From a virus: DNA of 23,501 nucleotides. Below the pieces are notes generated by a model. It worked only from the letters and a program-made list of their open reading frames with translations, was not told the DNA's origin and did not search any database. The position numbers and the translations under genes are program-made. Every line of letters starts with the position of its first letter. Position 1 is the stretch's first letter. Shown here piece after piece: positions 7,866-15,478 of the stretch. The stretch is taken from positions 1-23,501 of the IMG/VR virus record IMGVR_UViG_3300046355_000136, one strand, 5' to 3'.

Positions 7866-8533
7866 TGCCTGACGTTCTCTACCGCCAAGACGGCACCACT
7901 ACACGCAACTTCAACAAGGGTGAGGCTGAAGTGCCCGCACTCTTTGCCCGGATCAAGGATGTGTTTCCTTGGTTCCAAGAAGGTGAGCACCGCGCTGCTT
8001 CTGAGGCATACCACCACGAGGTGCTACAAGAAGAGGTCATGCGCACCTGCGTGATGATTGCTACGGCTGAGGATGCGCTGGGTAAGCGTGTGGCCACGGC
8101 GCACAGGCTCTTTGGCATGGAAAGCCAGACGTCGATGCTCTATGTCACCGTGCTGTTTGAAGGTGCCAAGCCAGTCTGGATGGACCCTGATGCGTTCATT
8201 TTGGGGGTGACTGAGCACCATGAGGAGTACGGCCGCCCGGTGAATCCAGCAATGCTGGGCTTCAAGGAGTACTTCTTTGTCGTGCCGCCCACAGACATGA
8301 GCCAGTTTGGTTTAAGCCTTGAGAACATCAATGCCGACACGGTATTTAGTGCTTTAGAAGTAAATGGCGAAGTGGTGGCGTATCGCCGCTATTCAAACTT
8401 TGCCGAGGGCGACACTGGTGTTTTAGCCAACTGGCAGATGTTGTACGTGCTGCATGCCAAATTGGCACGCCGCATGGACTTGGTTCGGGAGATGTTTTCC
8501 CTGCCCTACATCGGACAGCTAACCGAGCTCTAA
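7865..8533 (+). CDS. Unknown phage protein in the tail operon
   Basis: A protein of 222 residues from the ATG in a TAATG overlap; a GTG at 7856 is possible but lies inside the preceding gene. It is soluble and acidic, with mixed helix and strand and many aromatic residues, and has no membrane segment or recognisable active site. It is the last gene before the only long gap in the late operon (8534-8643), so it may end a transcription unit. A structural or assembly role is plausible but unproved. Confidence 0.6.
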   Translation: MPDVLYRQDGTTTRNFNKGEAEVPALFARIKDVFPWFQEGEHRAASEAYHHEVLQEEVMRTCVMIATAEDALGKRVATAHRLFGMESQTSMLYVTVLFEGAKPVWMDPDAFILGVTEHHEEYGRPVNPAMLGFKEYFFVVPPTDMSQFGLSLENINADTVFSALEVNGEVVAYRRYSNFAEGDTGVLANWQMLYVLHAKLARRMDLVREMFSLPYIGQLTEL

Positions 8534-8540
8534 TCTTTCT

Positions 8541-8559
8541 ATGGTCTAATATGGACCAT
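8541..8559 (+). promoter_or_regulatory. Inverted repeat with possible extended -10 promoter
   Basis: A perfect 6-bp inverted repeat (ATGGTC / GACCAT) surrounds a 7-base AT-rich centre. The TGGTCTAAT at 8542-8550 is one base from an extended -10 (TGnTATAAT), but no -35 is apparent. It could be a promoter with an operator, or a small hairpin. It lacks a T-tract, so it is not a good terminator. Confidence 0.3.
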
Positions 8560-8577
8560 TAAACGGATGACTGAGTA

Positions 8578-8641
8578 GCAGGAACTTCCGACCACCCTTT
8601 CCTTGGCACCTGCGGGTGTCAAGTCCGTCGGAGAAACCTGC
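8578..8641 (+). ncRNA. Candidate structured cis-regulatory leader
   Basis: The RNA can fold into one long interrupted hairpin: GCAGG (8578-8582) with CCTGC (8637-8641), TCCGAC (8587-8592) with GTCGGA (8627-8632), and CTTGGCACC (8602-8610) with GGTGTCAAG (8615-8623), closed by a TGCG tetraloop. This gives 20 pairs including one G-U. It ends two bases before the ATG at 8644. The GGAG ribosome site (8630-8633) lies mostly inside the middle stem, so folding should block translation. No known riboswitch class was recognised. Confidence 0.5.
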
Positions 8642-8643
8642 GA

Positions 8644-8979
8644 ATGACATCACGAATCAAACTCGTCCGAGGTGATACCGGTCCTCAGATTCGCCTTGCC
8701 CTGACTGACACGATCACGGGCAACCCAATTGACTTGACCGGTGCCACAGTGACCTTGCACTTCCGAGCTGCGTTCTCGGACACAGTGCTCTTCTCACGTC
8801 CTGCCTTCATCAACCCCGATACAGACACCACAGGTGTTTGCTACGTTGAATGGGCTGTGGGCGACCTGGACAAAGAGCCTGGTGACTATGACGGTGAAGT
8901 CGAAATCGTCAGTGCCACGGGCGTGCGCGAAACCATTTACGAGATCCTGAAGTTCCGGATCCGTGAGGACTTCGCATGA
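8644..8979 (+). CDS. Baseplate/fibre attachment protein, BppU N-terminal-like
   Basis: A protein of 111 residues. The opening KLVRGDTGPQIRLALTD and the following DLTGATVTLHFR strand are typical of the N-terminal domain of BppU-like baseplate proteins and of many small phage tail proteins of beta-sandwich type. This domain usually anchors fibres to the baseplate. It is the first gene after the structured leader and overlaps the next gene by 4 nt. Its ribosome site GGAG is 10 bases upstream and lies in the hairpin. Confidence 0.65.
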   Translation: MTSRIKLVRGDTGPQIRLALTDTITGNPIDLTGATVTLHFRAAFSDTVLFSRPAFINPDTDTTGVCYVEWAVGDLDKEPGDYDGEVEIVSATGVRETIYEILKFRIREDFA

Positions 8980-9884
8980 AGTTAAACGCCGTTTCCAAAG
9001 CCATCAATGTGGCAGCCACACGGCTGGGCATTGGCATGTCTGCGCGTGTCGCAGGCTTGGGTATGGAAGTGGTGGTGTCTCCCATCAAGATGGCCTACGA
9101 GTTGGGCTTGTGGATCCTGCGGATTGCACGCGAAGACGGTGTGGGTGTGAATGACGGAGCAGGTGTCTTGAGCGAGATGTACATCTCCTTCTTCAAGACC
9201 CTGACCGACAACGCTGCACTGGCTGATGCCTTGTCCTGGGAGTTCAACAAGGCCTTGCATGATGAGGCTGGCTTGACAGACACCCAAGTCATGGACTTCT
9301 TTAAGACCTTAGTAGACCAAGCCAATGTGACCGATGTTCAGTCCATGGCTTTCACCAAGGATGTGCAAGATAGCCTCTGGGTCACCGATGACATCGACGG
9401 TGAAGCCACTATTGCTGATGAACAGATCATGGCGTTCATGAAGCAGCGCACGGACATGGCTGGTGTCAGCGATGTTTTCTACCGTGTGGTGCAGTTTGTT
9501 CGTAGCTCAGAAGAACTGGCTGCTGTTCTCGATGAACAGGTCATGGCTTTTGGCAAGGCCTTGAACGATGTGGCTGGAGCCACTGACAGCTTGACTCGTG
9601 CCATGGGCAAGAGCTTGCAAGACACGGCTACGTTCACAGACGAGCTCTCGTTTGACACGGCCAAGGCCCTTAGCGATGTCGCTGGAGCCAGTGACTTTGC
9701 TTCTAAATTCTTGGCTCGATCGCTCAGCGATGCAGCCGCAACTTCTGACCAGATCTCAGTGGGTTCTGGTCCAACCAAAAATGACTCGGCCCAGATTACC
9801 GACACCGGGTCGCTGCGAAGTCAGGGGTACTGTGAGTTCTCCTACTTTGCAGAAGACTTCGTCGGGGCCTCACGATCTTTCTAA
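8976..9884 (+). CDS. Repetitive tail/fibre protein with 18-residue repeats
   Basis: A protein of 302 residues. After an N-terminal hydrophobic and helical part (1-70), residues about 71-258 contain about ten copies of an 18-residue unit with the pattern F-x-K-x-L-x-D-x-A-x-x-x-D. The C-terminus ends in YFAEDFVGASRSF, a form of tail I have seen on other phage structural proteins. The repeats predict an elongated shaft. It is translationally coupled to the BppU-like gene by an ATGA overlap, and AAAGGA for the next gene follows its stop. Confidence 0.65.
   Translation: MKLNAVSKAINVAATRLGIGMSARVAGLGMEVVVSPIKMAYELGLWILRIAREDGVGVNDGAGVLSEMYISFFKTLTDNAALADALSWEFNKALHDEAGLTDTQVMDFFKTLVDQANVTDVQSMAFTKDVQDSLWVTDDIDGEATIADEQIMAFMKQRTDMAGVSDVFYRVVQFVRSSEELAAVLDEQVMAFGKALNDVAGATDSLTRAMGKSLQDTATFTDELSFDTAKALSDVAGASDFASKFLARSLSDAAATSDQISVGSGPTKNDSAQITDTGSLRSQGYCEFSYFAEDFVGASRSF
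9186..9749 (+). repeat. Degenerate 54-nt / 18-residue coding repeat
   Basis: Within the preceding protein the repeat lysine occurs at residues 74, 92, 110 and 128, then again at 194, 212 and 230, with the equivalent arginine at 248. The spacing is exactly 18 residues in both blocks. Two longer and more diverged units (28 and about 20 residues) lie between the blocks. Confidence 0.6.
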
Positions 9885-9894
9885 AGGAAAAACC

Positions 9895-10353
9895 ATGATC
9901 AATGAAAACCTGAAACTCAGTGGCGAACTGAGCATTGTCCTCAAGGACAAAGACGGCAACGTCAAAGACACGCGCGACATCAAGAACTTGGTGGTCAACG
10001 GTGGTCTGGCTTTCATCATCAGCCGCATGCAGGGCACAGACAAAGCGGTCATGTCTCACATGGCCCTTGGCTCGAGCACCACTGCTACAGCCGGTGATCA
10101 GACCGACTTGATCAGCATGCTGGGTGCGCGTGAGTCGATTGACTCGGTGAGCACCTTGGGCGTGAACAGCGAGAAAGTGCGCTACGTGTGCAACTTTGAA
10201 GCAGGCGATAGCACGGGTGCTGTGACTGAAGCTGGTGTGTTCAACGCAGCTACTGGTGGTGACATGCTGTGTCGCACCGTGTTTGACGTGGTCAACAAAG
10301 CCGCTGATGACACGATGGCCATCACCTGGACCGTTACCCTCGCTGCTGCTTAA
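9895..10353 (+). CDS. Tail fibre-associated protein, conserved phage type
   Basis: A protein of 152 residues with AAAGGA before the ATG. It has the sequence style of a common phage fibre module: an N-terminal beta hairpin (LSIVLKDKDGNVKDTRDIKN), LVVNGGLAFIISRM, MSHMALGSS, then AVTEAGVFNAATGGDMLCRTVF and ITWTVTL at the end. These proteins occur with fibre genes in siphoviruses and myoviruses, and their exact role is not settled. In-frame sequence extends further upstream (from 9598), but it is within the previous gene and is not used. Confidence 0.65.
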   Translation: MINENLKLSGELSIVLKDKDGNVKDTRDIKNLVVNGGLAFIISRMQGTDKAVMSHMALGSSTTATAGDQTDLISMLGARESIDSVSTLGVNSEKVRYVCNFEAGDSTGAVTEAGVFNAATGGDMLCRTVFDVVNKAADDTMAITWTVTLAAA

Positions 10354-10365
10354 TAGGAGCTGCAA

Positions 10366-10578
10366 ATGGCTGCAATCACTTCACGGGCGACTAAGGGAGC
10401 ACCCCTCACGAACAATGAGGTGGATGCAAACTTTGCGAACCTAAACACGGACAAGATGGAAGGTTCCAACAACTTGTCTGAAATCGATAATGCTGCAGCT
10501 GCCCGGGGAAACCTGGGTGTCTACAGCGTTCAGCAGGCACAGGATTACGCAACGGCCATGGCCATTGCTCTTGGTTGA
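10366..10578 (+). CDS. Short fibre-attachment module protein
   Basis: A protein of 70 residues with AGGAG upstream. The sequence ATKGAPLTNNEVDANFANLN followed by KMEGSNNLSEIDNAAAARGNLGV is the N-terminal collar motif of many phage tail fibres, where it precedes a long shaft. Here the protein stops after the collar, so it is either a free-standing adaptor or a remnant of a longer fibre whose distal part is now encoded separately. Confidence 0.65.
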   Translation: MAAITSRATKGAPLTNNEVDANFANLNTDKMEGSNNLSEIDNAAAARGNLGVYSVQQAQDYATAMAIALG

Positions 10579-10590
10579 TCGAGGTAATAG

Positions 10591-10917
10591 ATGGCATTCA
10601 AATCAAAAGCAAAGGCGGCCATCGGTACATCCGGTAGCCCGTCTGTCCTGAGCGCTACGGTGGATACAGGACTGAGCCATACCGTCATTGGTTTGTCTCT
10701 GGCAAACGTAGGCACGGCTGTGGTCACAACGAGCGTAAAGCTCAACAAGAACGGTGCTGATAGCGTGTTCCTGGTCAAGGATGCAGTCGTCCCTATGGGC
10801 GGTGCATTGATTGTGGTGGGCGGTGATCAGAAGCTGGTGCTTGAAGAAGGTGACACGATCACCGCTTACTCGAGTGCTGTGGCTTCAATCGACGCGGCGT
10901 TGAGCTATTTGGTGTAA
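10591..10917 (+). CDS. Small beta-rich tail/neck-type protein
   Basis: A protein of 108 residues with GAGGT upstream. The pattern AAIGTSGSPSVL, HTVIGLSLANV and GGALIVVGGDQKLVLEEGDTITAYSS resembles a small beta-sandwich protein found near fibre genes in many marine and freshwater phages. It has no membrane segment or catalytic site. It probably forms a trimeric or hexameric ring-like accessory; this is inferred. Confidence 0.6.
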   Translation: MAFKSKAKAAIGTSGSPSVLSATVDTGLSHTVIGLSLANVGTAVVTTSVKLNKNGADSVFLVKDAVVPMGGALIVVGGDQKLVLEEGDTITAYSSAVASIDAALSYLV

Positions 10918-10920
10918 CGC

Positions 10921-12009
10921 ATGAGCTACCTCGGTTCCTCAGCCACACCGATCCCCGTTGCTTTCAGCGGGGTACGTACCCAGTCCTTCAACGGGACTGG
11001 CTCAGCATCTCTGTTCACTTTGAACCGTCAGGTTAACGCTGTGACGGACATTGAGGTGATCGTCAACAACGTGCAGCAGAGCCCGTTTGATGGCTCTTAC
11101 AGCATTGTGAACAACGGCTTGGGTCTGCAGTTCTCTGAGAACCCAAGTGCTGGTACAAACAACATCTACGTGGTGTACCGCGATCAGCCTTTGGGTTCAT
11201 TGATTGATCAAGGTGCTGTGCGCAAGACTGGCGACACCATGAGCGGTGGTTTGACCGTCAACGGCAACTTGCTAGTGGCTGCAGCCCCGGGCGGTAATCG
11301 AGTCATTGGTGCTGCTTCTGGTACAGACACCACGGTGGTGCTGCAAGCCAGTACTGCCATTGGTGGTGGCCCAAACATTGAGCTCACCAAAGACAACGTC
11401 GCCTACTTTGATTCGAACATCATCAAGTTTCGAAGCACAGATGCTTCGATGACGTATGGCGGTTTTGATACTGCAGGTCGTTTGACGTTGCCATTGCAGC
11501 CTGCTTTTAGAGTAATAGGAAACACAAGCGGCTGGGTTGCTTATGGATTAAACGGTACTTACTTTACTCCGGTAGGTTCTGCAGGACAGGCATCGCAAAC
11601 AACTTCTGCTGACGGCTCTAAAGCAGGGTTTAACTTAAACGATTCAGGCACTCGCTTACTAAATAGAGGTGGGCATATGAATCTTGCAACAGGAACTTTT
11701 ACAGCTCCTGTTGCAGGCTTGTACTATTTTGCTGCAAGCGCTCTTTTTAAAGCGTCAACGGTAAACAACCCTGCTTACATGAATTTGAAATTCTTTGTAA
11801 ATGGTGCAGAGGTTTCTCAACCAAATGGACAATATTTTTACTACCAAAACGTGAGTAGCGGCGCAGAATGTGCAGGTAGTGAAAACGTGTCTTTGTATCT
11901 TGCCGCAAATGATCAAGTACAGTGCCGCATTCGAAGAGCTAACGACGCAGCAAACGCATATCAATGCTACGCTGATTTGTATCATTTTGAAGGATGCCTT
12001 CTCGGTTAA
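10921..12009 (+). CDS. Tail fibre protein with C-terminal C1q-like receptor-binding domain
   Basis: A protein of 362 residues. Residues 1-90 form an attachment domain (SYLGSSATPIPVAFSGVRTQSFNGTG). Residues 98-120 contain a GAVRKTGDTMSGGLTVNGNL collar. A short beta shaft follows. From about residue 193 comes a C1q/TNF-like head with the characteristic GTFTAPVAGLYYF strand and a C-terminal FEGCLLG. C1q heads form trimers and bind ligands. The DNA from about 11500 becomes visibly richer in A+T and uses different codons, as if the head was swapped in. The head matches the one encoded at 14993-15469. Confidence 0.75.
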   Translation: MSYLGSSATPIPVAFSGVRTQSFNGTGSASLFTLNRQVNAVTDIEVIVNNVQQSPFDGSYSIVNNGLGLQFSENPSAGTNNIYVVYRDQPLGSLIDQGAVRKTGDTMSGGLTVNGNLLVAAAPGGNRVIGAASGTDTTVVLQASTAIGGGPNIELTKDNVAYFDSNIIKFRSTDASMTYGGFDTAGRLTLPLQPAFRVIGNTSGWVAYGLNGTYFTPVGSAGQASQTTSADGSKAGFNLNDSGTRLLNRGGHMNLATGTFTAPVAGLYYFAASALFKASTVNNPAYMNLKFFVNGAEVSQPNGQYFYYQNVSSGAECAGSENVSLYLAANDQVQCRIRRANDAANAYQCYADLYHFEGCLLG

Positions 12010-12023
12010 TCAAAGGAAACATC

Positions 12024-12314
12024 ATGAATTACCAAATCACCCTCACTCAAGCTGAAAACTCAGCTCTCGGCTATGCAGCTCTCTCTCAAGACGACTGGAT
12101 TCAAAATGCAGTCCATGAGCGTGCACGCATTGCCATTGACGAGATCGTTCAGATCACCGTAGCCAAGTGCTTGGAAACAGGTATTCAGATTCCTGGTTCA
12201 AAGGAAGACATGGTTGAGCTGGCATTTACCCAAGGCTGGGTGAAATCTGCTGCTCAACGTCAGGCTGAGTTTGAAGCTGAAGCTGCTGCTCGTGCAGCAG
12301 AGCAAGGCGAGTAA
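12024..12314 (+). CDS. Small fibre-operon accessory protein
   Basis: A protein of 96 residues with AAAGGA upstream. It is helical, opens with NYQITLTQAENSALGYAALS, and ends in an Ala/Glu-rich helix (AEFEAEAAARAAEQGE). Similar small proteins accompany fibre genes in large environmental phages. It may be an assembly helper for the C1q fibre just upstream. No motif establishes this. The next gene starts in its stop codon (TAATG). Confidence 0.55.
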   Translation: MNYQITLTQAENSALGYAALSQDDWIQNAVHERARIAIDEIVQITVAKCLETGIQIPGSKEDMVELAFTQGWVKSAAQRQAEFEAEAAARAAEQGE

Positions 12315-13150
12315 TGTCTCTTAGCAAAGTCCCAGCAGCCAGCCTTAGTGGCTTGATTCCTGGCCCGAATACAAGCCAGGTAAATGGCGTCCATGCAAAT
12401 GGTGCTATTCCGGCCAGCTACGTTCTTGGATTCATTTATTTGGATTCAACGACTACAGCTGCAACACTACCTGCATCTACTGCAGTGACGGCCTATTCGA
12501 CTGTGACTTTGCAGAACACCACACCAGGTGCATTTATTACGATCAGCACAGCTGCTGGAGATAGTGTGTTTTGGAATGGTGGGGCAGTTACAAGCTTCCC
12601 GCTTGCTTACTTAGATATTGTTGAACTGATTCAGTCACCTGGTTTTGGTTGGTTTCTGCTGAACAAAGGCCGAAATAAACAAGCGGGTGCTGTGCTGCAA
12701 GTTGTGCAAACGGTTAAAACTGACACTTTTACTACAACTAGCACTGGGTTTGTTGACGCTGGTTTGTCTGTGTCCATTACTCCTCACAGCGCTGCCAACA
12801 AAATTCTTGTGATGATTACTTCACCTATTGGTATGGGCGGTTCTGTTTCAGGGGCTGCACGTTTGTTGCGTGATTCCACTGCAATTTTGTTAGGCAACCC
12901 AGATGCTGGATATGTGCAGGTCAGTTCTGCCAACTTCTATGGTGGCAGTGCTGATAGCAACAACAACGAAACGTGCTCTATTCATTACGTGGATTCGCCC
13001 AATACTTTGAATGCAATTACATACAAAATGCAGGTTGCATCTCCTCAAGGCGGTGCGCTTTGGGTGAACACTCTTGGCAGCAACATTAGTGGCCAAAGCT
13101 ATTCAATGCGCTCTGCTTCAACAATTATTGCTATGGAGATTGCAGGATGA
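12314..13150 (+). CDS. Tail fibre / receptor-binding protein, paralogue pair A
   Basis: A protein of 278 residues. Residues 1-124 are an attachment and beta domain. Residues 125-278 form a distal module that begins GAVLQVVQ, contains SITPHSAANKILVMI and RLLRDSTAILLG, and ends IIAMEIAG. This module is clearly homologous to residues 25-169 of the protein at 13594-14103, including the SYLDSP/HYVDSP segment. It is probably a receptor-binding head. The segment is AT-richer than the gpJ-like gene. Two alternative heads may bind different receptors or be a recent duplication. Confidence 0.7.
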   Translation: MSLSKVPAASLSGLIPGPNTSQVNGVHANGAIPASYVLGFIYLDSTTTAATLPASTAVTAYSTVTLQNTTPGAFITISTAAGDSVFWNGGAVTSFPLAYLDIVELIQSPGFGWFLLNKGRNKQAGAVLQVVQTVKTDTFTTTSTGFVDAGLSVSITPHSAANKILVMITSPIGMGGSVSGAARLLRDSTAILLGNPDAGYVQVSSANFYGGSADSNNNETCSIHYVDSPNTLNAITYKMQVASPQGGALWVNTLGSNISGQSYSMRSASTIIAMEIAG

Positions 13151-13584
13151 GTTATGTAGGCATTCCTCCATTTGGACAAACAGTTCGCACAACCACTGAG
13201 CTCACAGCCAATGCTGGGCAAGTGGATTTCTACCCATCGGGTGGATATCTTCCTGGCTACATCGACATCCTACTAAACGGACAAGACCTGAGCAGCAATG
13301 ACTTCATTGCTTTGGATGGTGTGAAGGTCACGCTGGTTGAAGCGTGTGATGCGCTGGATGAATTCAAGTCTCGAGCCCATTGGCCAGTGACCTTGGTTGA
13401 CGTGAAATCAACCAGCGTTGCCAAGGGCGGTGGTAATGACAAGATCTTCTTTGAGAACGATCAAGTGGTTACCTCGGACTATACAATTACGGCAGGCAAA
13501 AATGCCATGAGCGCAGGTGACATCACGATCAATGACGGTGTCCTTGTAACCGCACCAAGTGGTTCCACTTGGACAATCGTTTAA
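13147..13584 (+). CDS. Fibre N-terminal attachment protein
   Basis: A protein of 145 residues starting in an ATGA overlap. MSYVGIPPFGQTVRTTTELTA, GYIDILLNGQDLSSNDFIALDG and the C-terminal ITAGKNAMSAGDITINDGV are typical of the baseplate-proximal domain of long fibres. It stops after about 145 residues where fibres usually continue. The C-terminal part (MSAGDITINDGV...PSGSTWTIV) forms the usual beta end-piece. Probably an adaptor for the receptor-binding protein that follows. Confidence 0.65.
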   Translation: MSYVGIPPFGQTVRTTTELTANAGQVDFYPSGGYLPGYIDILLNGQDLSSNDFIALDGVKVTLVEACDALDEFKSRAHWPVTLVDVKSTSVAKGGGNDKIFFENDQVVTSDYTITAGKNAMSAGDITINDGVLVTAPSGSTWTIV

Positions 13585-13593
13585 AGGACTGAC

Positions 13594-14103
13594 ATGCCAT
13601 TGATTCTTTCTGGTTCTGCTGGCTTGTCAGGCAACGTAGGCACCACTACAAAAGAGATGCTGCCTGCGGGTAGCGTTTTGCAAGTGGTTCAAGCGTCGAC
13701 CACAGTAAGTGCTACGTCCACATCAACAACGTATGCTGATACCAACTTGGCAGCAACCATTACTCCAAGCTTTGCTTCTAGCAAAATCCTTGTATTGGTT
13801 TCCCAGGCAGTTGAGACCTACGCATCAAACAGTACGCACATGGGCTTACGTTTGCTACGGGGTGCTACTGCGCTTTTTGCAAATGAGCGTGCATGGGGTG
13901 ATAACACCAACGCTGCAAACGATCTGATGGGTACGGCGTCAATGTCGTACCTGGATAGCCCAGGTTCTACTGATGCACAGATTTACAAGACGCAGTTTTC
14001 TCGTGCTCAGAACGCTAGCGGGTCTTACGGAAACTACTGTGCTGTGCAACCAGGCGGAGGCATTACCCCAAGCACAATCACTCTCATGGAAATCAAAGGA
14101 TAA
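13594..14103 (+). CDS. Receptor-binding protein, paralogue pair B
   Basis: A protein of 169 residues: a short N-terminal tag (MPLILSGSAGLSGNVG) followed by the same distal module as the 12314-13150 gene, from GSVLQVVQ to ITLMEIKG. Shared positions include VSATSTSTTYAD, SSKILVLV, GLRLLRGATAL and SYLDSPG. It is compact and beta-rich with no enzymatic motif. A likely head-only adhesin that plugs onto an adaptor such as the preceding protein. Confidence 0.7.
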   Translation: MPLILSGSAGLSGNVGTTTKEMLPAGSVLQVVQASTTVSATSTSTTYADTNLAATITPSFASSKILVLVSQAVETYASNSTHMGLRLLRGATALFANERAWGDNTNAANDLMGTASMSYLDSPGSTDAQIYKTQFSRAQNASGSYGNYCAVQPGGGITPSTITLMEIKG

Positions 14104-14106
14104 AAA

Positions 14107-14403
14107 ATGATCGCAAAAGCCCTTACAACTCTTCGCCCAGGTGCTCAATGGGTTCTTCGTGGTGACACCTACGAAGGTCTGGATTGGCTCGACACTGAGC
14201 AAACCAAACCCACTGAAGCAGAGATCGCTGCAGAGACTGCACGTCTGCAAGCTGAGTGGACAGCTACGCAGTATCAGCGTGATCGTGCACCTGCTTACCC
14301 ATCACTCGGTGACCAGCTGGATGCGTTGTTTCATGCAGGGGCTTTCCCTGCTGAGATGGCTGCTCAAATCCAAGCAGTCAAAGATCAATTTCCAAAGGTC
14401 TAA
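14107..14403 (+). CDS. Tail fibre assembly chaperone-like protein
   Basis: A protein of 98 residues. AKALTTLRPGAQWVLRGDTYEGLDWLD is followed by a helical stretch (EAEIAAETARLQAEWTATQYQRDRA) and the AYPSLGDQLDALFHAG signature with a QIQAVKDQFP helix. This is typical of small assembly-chaperone-like proteins (XkdW type) next to phage fibre genes. The position in the middle of the fibre array fits. AAGGA sits just upstream of the ATG. It is not expected in the mature virion. Confidence 0.7.
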   Translation: MIAKALTTLRPGAQWVLRGDTYEGLDWLDTEQTKPTEAEIAAETARLQAEWTATQYQRDRAPAYPSLGDQLDALFHAGAFPAEMAAQIQAVKDQFPKV

Positions 14404-14406
14404 GCC

Positions 14407-14991
14407 ATGCCATTGAGACTACGTAGCGCAGGAGGCGGAAGCGTCCTTCTGAAACCACCTGTGGCATTGGCTGCGGACGTTTCAATGGAGGTGCCTGGGT
14501 ACGCCGGGGCTACGCTGTTGACTGACAAATCACCCGGAACTGTTCTGCGTACATATACAGCAAGCTCAAGCACCGGGGTAAGTATGACTAACGTCAGTAC
14601 CGCTGCTGATATCGGCTTGAACTTTAGCAACGTAGTGATTAACGCGGGGGAAACCCCCATTCTGTTTTTGCACGTCACCCTGCGTGGGGATGGTACAAAT
14701 CCAATCCATAGCGCGTTAAAACTACGTTACACAGGTAGCGCTACAGGGGCTATTGGGAATAGCTCGTATGGTTTCGGCATTACTAACCCATCATATAGCT
14801 GGTCGTTGTACTCGCTTGCGGGGGTTAATCTGAAGCAAGTTCGTGAGAGCCCGTTTGCAAGTACAGGCACTTTCACTTTCTACGTGCAGGCTACGTGCCA
14901 AAACACAGTTGTGTTTGGTGGTGAGGTCGGGGGCAATTTGACTGCTGGATACGGCAACATGCACGGCACAATTCTGATCGTGAAGGAATAA
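14407..14991 (+). CDS. Tail fibre protein, unknown beta domain
   Basis: A protein of 194 residues. The N-terminus MPLRLRSAGGGSVLLKPP and the VPGYAGATLLTDKSPGTVLRTY segment belong to a recurring phage fibre start. The remaining approximately 140 residues are Gly/Ser/Thr-rich strands, ending GNMHGTILIVKE. It has two cysteines at most and no membrane segment. It is probably another adhesin or capping module. The distal domain was not recognised. Confidence 0.6.
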   Translation: MPLRLRSAGGGSVLLKPPVALAADVSMEVPGYAGATLLTDKSPGTVLRTYTASSSTGVSMTNVSTAADIGLNFSNVVINAGETPILFLHVTLRGDGTNPIHSALKLRYTGSATGAIGNSSYGFGITNPSYSWSLYSLAGVNLKQVRESPFASTGTFTFYVQATCQNTVVFGGEVGGNLTAGYGNMHGTILIVKE

Positions 14992-14992
14992 C

Positions 14993-15469
14993 ATGAGTCG
15001 CCTTCAAATAAACGCTATTCGTCATCTTGGCTCTGCTGTTGACAACCTGACGTTGGACAATGCTGGTCGTGTGTTGATGCCAAATCAGCCTTCATTCTTT
15101 GCTGGAAGAAGTACTCTTGGTAATCCAAGTTTAAACACTACGATGGTGTTTAATTCCGTACTTCACAACATTGGAAATGCGTATAACTCTTCAACTGGCG
15201 TGTTTACTGCTCCTGTTGCAGGCGTTTATTTGTTTAGTGTCATGTTGCTAGGTAATTCGGCCTCAGTAACTGAAGCACAAATTCATGTAAACGGATCAAG
15301 CCGATTAAGCGGCAGATCAAAAGAGTCTGCGGGTAACAATGACGAAGTAAATATTCACGGTGTTCTGCGCTTAGCAGCCAATGATTCCGTAACAGTGCAA
15401 CTTACTACTGGTGCAATTTATGGAAATGAATTGCGAACAGATAACTTTTGCGGCCATCTGATCGGCTAA
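14993..15469 (+). CDS. C1q-domain receptor-binding protein
   Basis: A protein of 158 residues: a 30-residue tag (MSRLQINAIRHLGSAVDNLTLDNAGRV) then a C1q-like domain at 32-158 with GVFTAPVAGVYLFSV and a terminal FCGHLIG. It shares the QPxF linker and the C-terminal LRLAANDSV strand with the head of the 10921-12009 protein (LYLAANDQV). The coding DNA is AT-rich with codons such as TTA and AGA, in contrast to the neighbouring genes. It is likely a second, separately encoded head. Confidence 0.7.
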   Translation: MSRLQINAIRHLGSAVDNLTLDNAGRVLMPNQPSFFAGRSTLGNPSLNTTMVFNSVLHNIGNAYNSSTGVFTAPVAGVYLFSVMLLGNSASVTEAQIHVNGSSRLSGRSKESAGNNDEVNIHGVLRLAANDSVTVQLTTGAIYGNELRTDNFCGHLIG

Positions 15470-15478
15470 GGAACACAC

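Noticed and set aside
9598-9894. Upstream extension of the 152-residue fibre-associated protein to 9598
   Set aside because: The extension lies in another frame of the repeat protein, is rich in Arg/Ser/Pro low-complexity sequence, and the ATG at 9895 has AAAGGA.
10921-15469. Diversity-generating retroelement acting on the C1q heads
   Set aside because: No reverse transcriptase or template/variable repeat pair was found, and the heads are C1q-like rather than C-type lectin. The two heads differ throughout, not only at adenines.
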